50,930 bases of DNA, taken from Janthinobacterium rivuli. GTDB taxonomy: Bacteria > Pseudomonadota > Gammaproteobacteria > Burkholderiales > Burkholderiaceae_D. Shown here in pieces: positions 50,494 through 50,930 of the stretch. Location: the NCBI RefSeq assembly GCF_009208735.1, contig NZ_WFLJ01000030.1:1-50930 (forward strand), read 5' to 3'. Position numbers and translations under genes: made by a program. Under the pieces are notes generated by a model. It was not told the DNA's origin. It did not search any database and was given only the letters and a program-made list of their open reading frames with translations. Positions within the stretch are counted from its first letter, which is position 1; the number at the start of each line of letters is the position of its first letter.

Positions 50494-50930
50494 TGCGTTT
50501 TTCGATGGTCTGTTTCAGCCACTCGGAAAAATTGGCGGCCGCGGGGCCGTTTTGCGCCGTGGCCAGTTGCGGCAACTCGCCTTCCTGGCGCGGCATGGTG
50601 GCCAGCGCGTTGATCCTGCCGGGCGAGGCGCCGACGACGATCCACTGGTCGGCCACTTCGACGAGGACGATGCGTTCGCGTCCGCCCAGGTTGAGCGAGC
50701 TGACGACGCGCATCTTGTTGTTGCCGCCCATCACCTTGGGGCCATAGCGTTTCATGAACCAGGCCAGGCCGATCAGGAGGGCCAGCACGAACACGAGCGC
50801 GAAGATGGTTTGCAGCAAGCTGCCGGCTGAGCTGGTCGGCGCCATCGTCATCGGTGCGCCGGGCGGCATGGCGGGCAGGGCGGCGGCGGGCGCGGCGGCT
50901 GGTGAGGCGGCCGGCAGCGACGCGGCAGCC
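50483..50930 (-). CDS. fliO: Flagellar assembly protein FliO (partial; N-terminus beyond window)
   Basis: A membrane protein that helps assemble the FliP ring. The transmembrane helix is SLLQTIFALVFVLALLIGLA, followed by WFMKRYGPKVMGGNNKMRVV and the conserved core SSLNLGGRERIVLVEVADQW, then IVVGASPGRI. An ATG at 50869 exists, but the frame stays open to the window edge through an Ala/Pro-rich tract. The true start, probably with a signal peptide, is likely outside. Confidence 0.88.
   Translation of the reverse strand, partial: AAASLPAASPAAAPAAALPAMPPGAPMTMAPTSSAGSLLQTIFALVFVLALLIGLAWFMKRYGPKVMGGNNKMRVVSSLNLGGRERIVLVEVADQWIVVGASPGRINALATMPRQEGELPQLATAQNGPAAANFSEWLKQTIEKRNGK

Overview
The window reads as a high-GC chromosomal segment of a motile betaproteobacterium, most likely Oxalobacteraceae (Janthinobacterium/Massilia-like). 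This rests on the rne-rluC-HAD-Rieske-sppA synteny usual in Burkholderiales, a complete polar-type flagellar gene set with flhF, flhG, motC and motD, and the general look of the proteins. No database search was possible.

Layout. (1) Positions 1-11048, all minus strand: a compact operon-like cluster of an outer-membrane TolC-family lipoprotein, a periplasmic HlyD-type adaptor, a Sec-exported phage-tail-collar protein, a Sel1-repeat periplasmic protein, a 2096-residue DUF4347/Ig-repeat giant protein, and the start of what looks like a GAF-HlyD adaptor cut by the window edge. It resembles an uncharacterised type-I-like export and adhesion system and is the best candidate here for an undescribed system. 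(2) 11049-11497: AT-rich regulatory gap. (3) 11498-16763: chrA-like chromate transporter and RNase E (rne), with a long structured rne leader divergent from rluC. (4) 16764-22716: housekeeping genes (rluC, HAD phosphatase, Rieske protein, sppA, rsuA, FAH-family hydrolase), a strongly supported unannotated small RNA at about 20011-20182, and a small Cys-containing hypothetical gene with an FNR-like box.

(5) 22856-30889: flhB-flhA, then flhF-flhG-fliA-motC-motD, giving the export gate, polar placement and number control, sigma-28 and a stator pair. (6) 30952-32236: yciH (SUI1) and an exported hypothetical. (7) 32289-45009: flgA-flgM-flgN on minus, divergent from flgBCDEFGHIJ and flgKL on plus. 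A perfect sigma-28 promoter precedes flgM and a good match precedes flgK, so FliA made in region 5 should drive late genes here and be held by FlgM until the hook is complete. (8) 45169-48559: MarR regulator plus MFS exporter, and the divergent argP/argO pair, placed between flagellar blocks. (9) 48560-50930, minus: fliO (cut by the window edge), fliP, fliQ and fliR, the rest of the export gate.

No rRNA, tRNA, CRISPR array, integrase or insertion sequence was recognised. One REP-like 27-bp perfect palindrome lies after flhA.
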